A model generated the notes under the pieces. It had not been told where the DNA came from. It saw nothing but the letters and a program-made list of their open reading frames with translations, and searched no databases. Positions 61,432 through 64,000 of a stretch of 64,000 bases of DNA are shown here, piece after piece; within the stretch, counting starts at the first letter, position 1; each line of letters opens with the position of its first letter. Origin of the DNA: Variovorax sp. PBS-H4 (lineage in GTDB: Bacteria > Pseudomonadota > Gammaproteobacteria > Burkholderiales > Burkholderiaceae_C); NCBI RefSeq assembly GCF_901827205.1, contig NZ_LR594675.1, forward strand, positions 3,286,001 to 3,350,000, in the 5' to 3' direction. Made by a program: the position numbers and the translations under genes.

Positions 61432-63039
61432 ATGAAACCTCAGAACTTCGCCTTTCACCATCCCGTCGCCTTCTGGCTCGGCTGCATTGCCATCATCGGC
61501 GGGGTGCTGGCCCATGTGCCGATGTTCATGATGGGCCGCCACACGGGCTACCAGATGGTCGGCATGGAAATGGACGCCACCATGCTCGCCGGCATGGCCA
61601 TGATCCCGCTGGGCGTGCTGCTCGCCATGTACGGCCTGATGCCGCGCATCGCCCAGATGAAGAAAAGCCTGCACGCCGATCGTCACCTGCAGTTCCACGT
61701 GGCCGACAGCGTGCCGCTGAACGGCGCCCACTGGAAGCTGGTGACCGTGCTGGTGATCGCCCTGGCGGTCGACGTGCTCAAGCCCGCCACGCTGGGCTTC
61801 GTGATGCCCGGCATGACCCAGGAATACGAGATCAGCAAGCAGACGGCCGGCCTCCTCGCGCTGGTGGCGCTCACCGGGACCACGGTGGGCTCGGTGCTGT
61901 GGGGCCGGCTGGCCGACGTGTTCGGCCGACGCGCGGCGATCCTGCTGTCGGCGCTGATGTTCATCGGCACCGCGATCTGCGGTGCCATGCCCGCGTTCGG
62001 GTGGAACCTCGCGATGTGCTTTCTGATGGGCGCTTCGGCCGGCGGCCTGCTGCCCATCACCTTCACGTTGATGGCTGAAACCGTGCCGGCCGCGCACCGC
62101 GGCTGGCTGCTGGTGGCGCTGGGTGGCGTGGGCACCTCGGCCGGCTACCTTCTGGCGGCCGGGTCGGCGGCGCTGCTGGTGCCGGAATTCAGTTGGCGCG
62201 CGCTATGGCTGCTTGGCCTGCCGACCGGCCTGCTGATCGTCTTCCTGGGCCGCTACATCCCGGAGTCGCCGCGCTTCCTCGTCAATGTAGGGCTCGATGA
62301 CGAGGCACGAGCGGTGCTCGCGCGCTTTGCCGGCAAGGAGGCGACGGGCAACGGACAGGCCGGCGCTGCCGCCGTGGTGGCCGAAGAGGAGGCGCCGGCC
62401 GGCGGCGTCCGGCAACTGCTGCGCGGCAGCCACGCGCGCATCACCTGGGGCTTGATGGTCTGCGGCGTGGCCTGGGGGCTGGTGAACTTCGGGTTCCTGC
62501 TGTGGCTGCCCACCAATCTCGGCACCATGGGCATGGATGCCACTGCGGCCAGTTCTCTGCTGGCCCGGTCGGCGCTGCTGGCGCTGCCCGGCATTGCGAT
62601 CGTCATCTGGCTCTACCATCGCTGGAGCAGCATCAAGGCGCTGGTGCTGTTCATCGCGCTGACCGCGGCGACGCTGCTGCTGTTTTTCGGCCTCGGGGTG
62701 GCGCGGGTGCAATCCAACCTCGCGATGGTGCTGACCACCGCCCTGCTGCTGGTGAGCTCGAGCGGGGTGATCGCGATGCTCATCCCCTATGCCGCGGAGA
62801 TCTATCCCGTGCACCTGCGGGGCACCGGCTCGGGCGTCGTCGCGGCGGGTTCCAAGTTCGGGGGCATCCTGGGCGCGGGCTTCGGTGTGATGGGCGTGTT
62901 CGGCCATTTCGCCACCTCGGCCCTGCTGATCGCCCTTCCGATGGCAGTGGCCGCGCTGATGCTGGTGCGCAGTGGCATCGAGACGCGGGGGCGTGGTCTC
63001 GAGGACATCCAGCAGGCGCTGAACGGGACTTCCGCCTAG
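61432..63039 (+). CDS. MFS transporter with an additional N-terminal membrane segment
   Basis: 535 aa, longer than typical MFS (about 400-450). Residues 1-75 contain two extra hydrophobic segments (14-34, 48-68) ahead of a canonical twelve-helix MFS. Motif A is in WGRLADVFGRRAAI (about 160-173); IPESPRFLVNVGLDDEARAVL is at about 280-300 after helix 6, as in the SP/AAHS (sugar and aromatic acid) subfamily, and LRGTGSGVV is near helix 11. Substrate unknown. ATG 61432, 37 bp after the extensin-like gene. Confidence 0.92.
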   Translation: MKPQNFAFHHPVAFWLGCIAIIGGVLAHVPMFMMGRHTGYQMVGMEMDATMLAGMAMIPLGVLLAMYGLMPRIAQMKKSLHADRHLQFHVADSVPLNGAHWKLVTVLVIALAVDVLKPATLGFVMPGMTQEYEISKQTAGLLALVALTGTTVGSVLWGRLADVFGRRAAILLSALMFIGTAICGAMPAFGWNLAMCFLMGASAGGLLPITFTLMAETVPAAHRGWLLVALGGVGTSAGYLLAAGSAALLVPEFSWRALWLLGLPTGLLIVFLGRYIPESPRFLVNVGLDDEARAVLARFAGKEATGNGQAGAAAVVAEEEAPAGGVRQLLRGSHARITWGLMVCGVAWGLVNFGFLLWLPTNLGTMGMDATAASSLLARSALLALPGIAIVIWLYHRWSSIKALVLFIALTAATLLLFFGLGVARVQSNLAMVLTTALLLVSSSGVIAMLIPYAAEIYPVHLRGTGSGVVAAGSKFGGILGAGFGVMGVFGHFATSALLIALPMAVAALMLVRSGIETRGRGLEDIQQALNGTSA

Positions 63040-63148
63040 GCCGGCCGCTGGAACGCGGAAACTGGGCCGCAGCCCCCGGCCAAGTGGCGGTCAGCCTTTA
63101 TCCGGAATATGCATTCCATCGGGCTGCGAGCCGCATGAAGACTGGCGA

Positions 63149-63193
63149 ATAAGCTTATCCGCATAAGACGCGAACCAAAAAATAGTTTGGTTC
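63149..63193. promoter_or_regulatory. CysB-type regulatory region upstream of cysI
   Basis: ATAAGCTTAT palindrome at 63149-63158, then ATAAG (63163-63167) and a dyad GAACCAAA, six bases, TTTGGTTC (63172-63193), 78 bases upstream of cysI. CysB sites typically contain ATAAG-type half sites and A/T-rich dyads, so regulation by sulfur starvation is plausible, though unproven. Confidence 0.45.
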
Positions 63194-63270
63194 CATAAGG
63201 CGCACTTTTAAAGTCCGGGCTCGCGTTGACGGGCCGTGGACGCACGCCTTCCAGCAGCAAAGAAAACACG

Positions 63271-64000
63271 ATGTACCAATACACAGACTTCGATCGCCAG
63301 TTCGTACACCAGCGCGCAGCGCAATACCGTGACCAGCTCGAGCGCTGGCAGGCCGGCAAGCTCGCCGAAGAACAATTCCGGCCGCTGCGCCTGCAGAACG
63401 GCTGGTATGTGCAGCGCTATGCGCCGATGCTGCGCGTCGCCGTTCCCTATGGCGAACTCTCCAGCGCCCGCCTGCGCGTGCTGGCAAAGATCGCGCGGGA
63501 CTACGACGCGCCCGACGCCGAGGTCTACAAGCATGCGAACGAAGTCCAGGGCAGGCTCGGGAGCGTCCGGTTGCCGACGCACTATGCGCACTTCACGACG
63601 CGTACCAACGTCCAGTACAACTGGATCCCGCTGTCCAAGTCGGCCGACGTCATGGACCTGCTGGCTTCCGTCGATATGCACGGCATCCAGACCAGCGGCA
63701 ACTGCATCCGCAACATCACCAGCGACGAACTGGCCGGCATCGCCGTCGACGAGATCGCAGACCCACGGCCTTTCGCCGAGATCATGCGCCAGTGGAGCAC
63801 GCTGCATCCGGAGTTCGCATTTCTCCCGCGCAAGTTCAAGATTGCCATTACCGGCGCCGTGGAGGACCGCGTTGCCACCGGCTGGTATGACGTCGGCCTG
63901 CAGCTGTACAAGAACGAAGAGGGCGAACTCGGCTTCCGCGTCAAGGTAGGCGGCGGCATGGGGCGCACGCCGATCATCGGCACGGTGGTGCGCGAGTTCC
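63271..64000 (+). CDS. cysI: Nitrite/sulfite reductase hemoprotein CysI-type, 3' truncated by window
   Basis: Assimilatory sulfite reductase (siroheme / 4Fe-4S) reduces sulfite to sulfide. 243 codons are visible. YYQ-like start MYQYTDFDRQFVHQRAAQYRDQLERW, then TTRTNVQYNWIPLSKSADVMDLL (about 110-132), SGNCIRNITSDELAGIAVDEIADPRP (about 149-174) and GGGMGRTP (about 229-236) follow the order of nitrite/sulfite reductase repeats. The Cys cluster ligands lie beyond the window. ATG 63271 follows a 231 bp gap with a CysB-like site; operon partners (cysD, cysN, cysH) are probably downstream. Confidence 0.9.
   Translation, partial: MYQYTDFDRQFVHQRAAQYRDQLERWQAGKLAEEQFRPLRLQNGWYVQRYAPMLRVAVPYGELSSARLRVLAKIARDYDAPDAEVYKHANEVQGRLGSVRLPTHYAHFTTRTNVQYNWIPLSKSADVMDLLASVDMHGIQTSGNCIRNITSDELAGIAVDEIADPRPFAEIMRQWSTLHPEFAFLPRKFKIAITGAVEDRVATGWYDVGLQLYKNEEGELGFRVKVGGGMGRTPIIGTVVREF

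Noticed and set aside
1..64000. CRISPR array, tRNA/rRNA genes, insertion sequences, integrase or phage genes
   Set aside because: Looked for across both strands; no regularly spaced repeats, tRNA-like cloverleaf with CCA, transposase or integrase motifs were seen.

Overview
The window is high-GC DNA from a betaproteobacterium of the Burkholderiales, most likely Comamonadaceae (Variovorax or a close relative). This rests on gene neighbourhoods: smc-zipA-ligA, cysTWA-dsbB, Liv-type ABC genes beside acyl-CoA metabolism genes, paired Bug (TctC) receptors, and a selO-msrB-yciB-bolA-ppiC string. No species was assigned by database search.

Layout. 1-13.2 kb (minus strand): fatty/organic acid catabolism (acyl-CoA dehydrogenase cut by the window edge, thiolase, M20 peptidase, bifunctional enoyl-CoA hydratase/3-hydroxyacyl-CoA dehydrogenase), a complete branched-chain-type ABC transporter (livF, G, M, H and receptor) and an acyl-CoA ligase. 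13.3-18.4 kb: a MurA-family enzyme, then a redox-flavoured plus-strand string selO-msrB-yciB-bolA-ppiC that ends in a bidirectional terminator shared with purL. 18.4-34.5 kb: housekeeping genes purL, map, glnD, doxX-like, def, a lipoprotein, ligA, zipA and smc. 34.5-35.3 kb: an unknown lipoprotein.

35.3-40.9 kb is a markedly AT-richer accessory islet. It looks like an orphan type III secretion effector islet. It holds a Ser-rich-tailed protein whose C-terminus carries the complete R / STS / E-x-E signature of an arginine-type mono-ADP-ribosyltransferase. It also holds a small acidic CesT-like secretion chaperone, a third protein split by a single-base frameshift in a poly-A run, and a fourth unknown protein with a Ser/Lys-rich N-terminus. 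Three related promoter/leader blocks (GGAAC, 15-17 bases, GTTnC) resemble ECF-sigma (HrpL-type) promoters; one lies before the chaperone and two before the toxin. No secretion apparatus gene is in the window.

40.9-64 kb: a ParA/MinD-type ATPase; dsbB and a sulfate transport operon (cysA, cysW, cysT, sbp) with a small hydrolase; a LysR/azoreductase divergent pair; an NADPH-FMN reductase; serine acetyltransferase; a LysR-Bug-Bug-dehydrogenase cluster; a Mop-domain protein, an FMN reductase and a second sulfate-binding protein; yggX and mnmC; a small ORF under a near-ideal SOS promoter; a TrhA/hemolysin III protein; an extensin-like protein; an MFS transporter; and the start of sulfite reductase cysI. 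Sulfur assimilation (two sbp genes, cysTWA, cysE-type, cysI, an SsuE-like reductase) is the unifying theme of the right-hand third.
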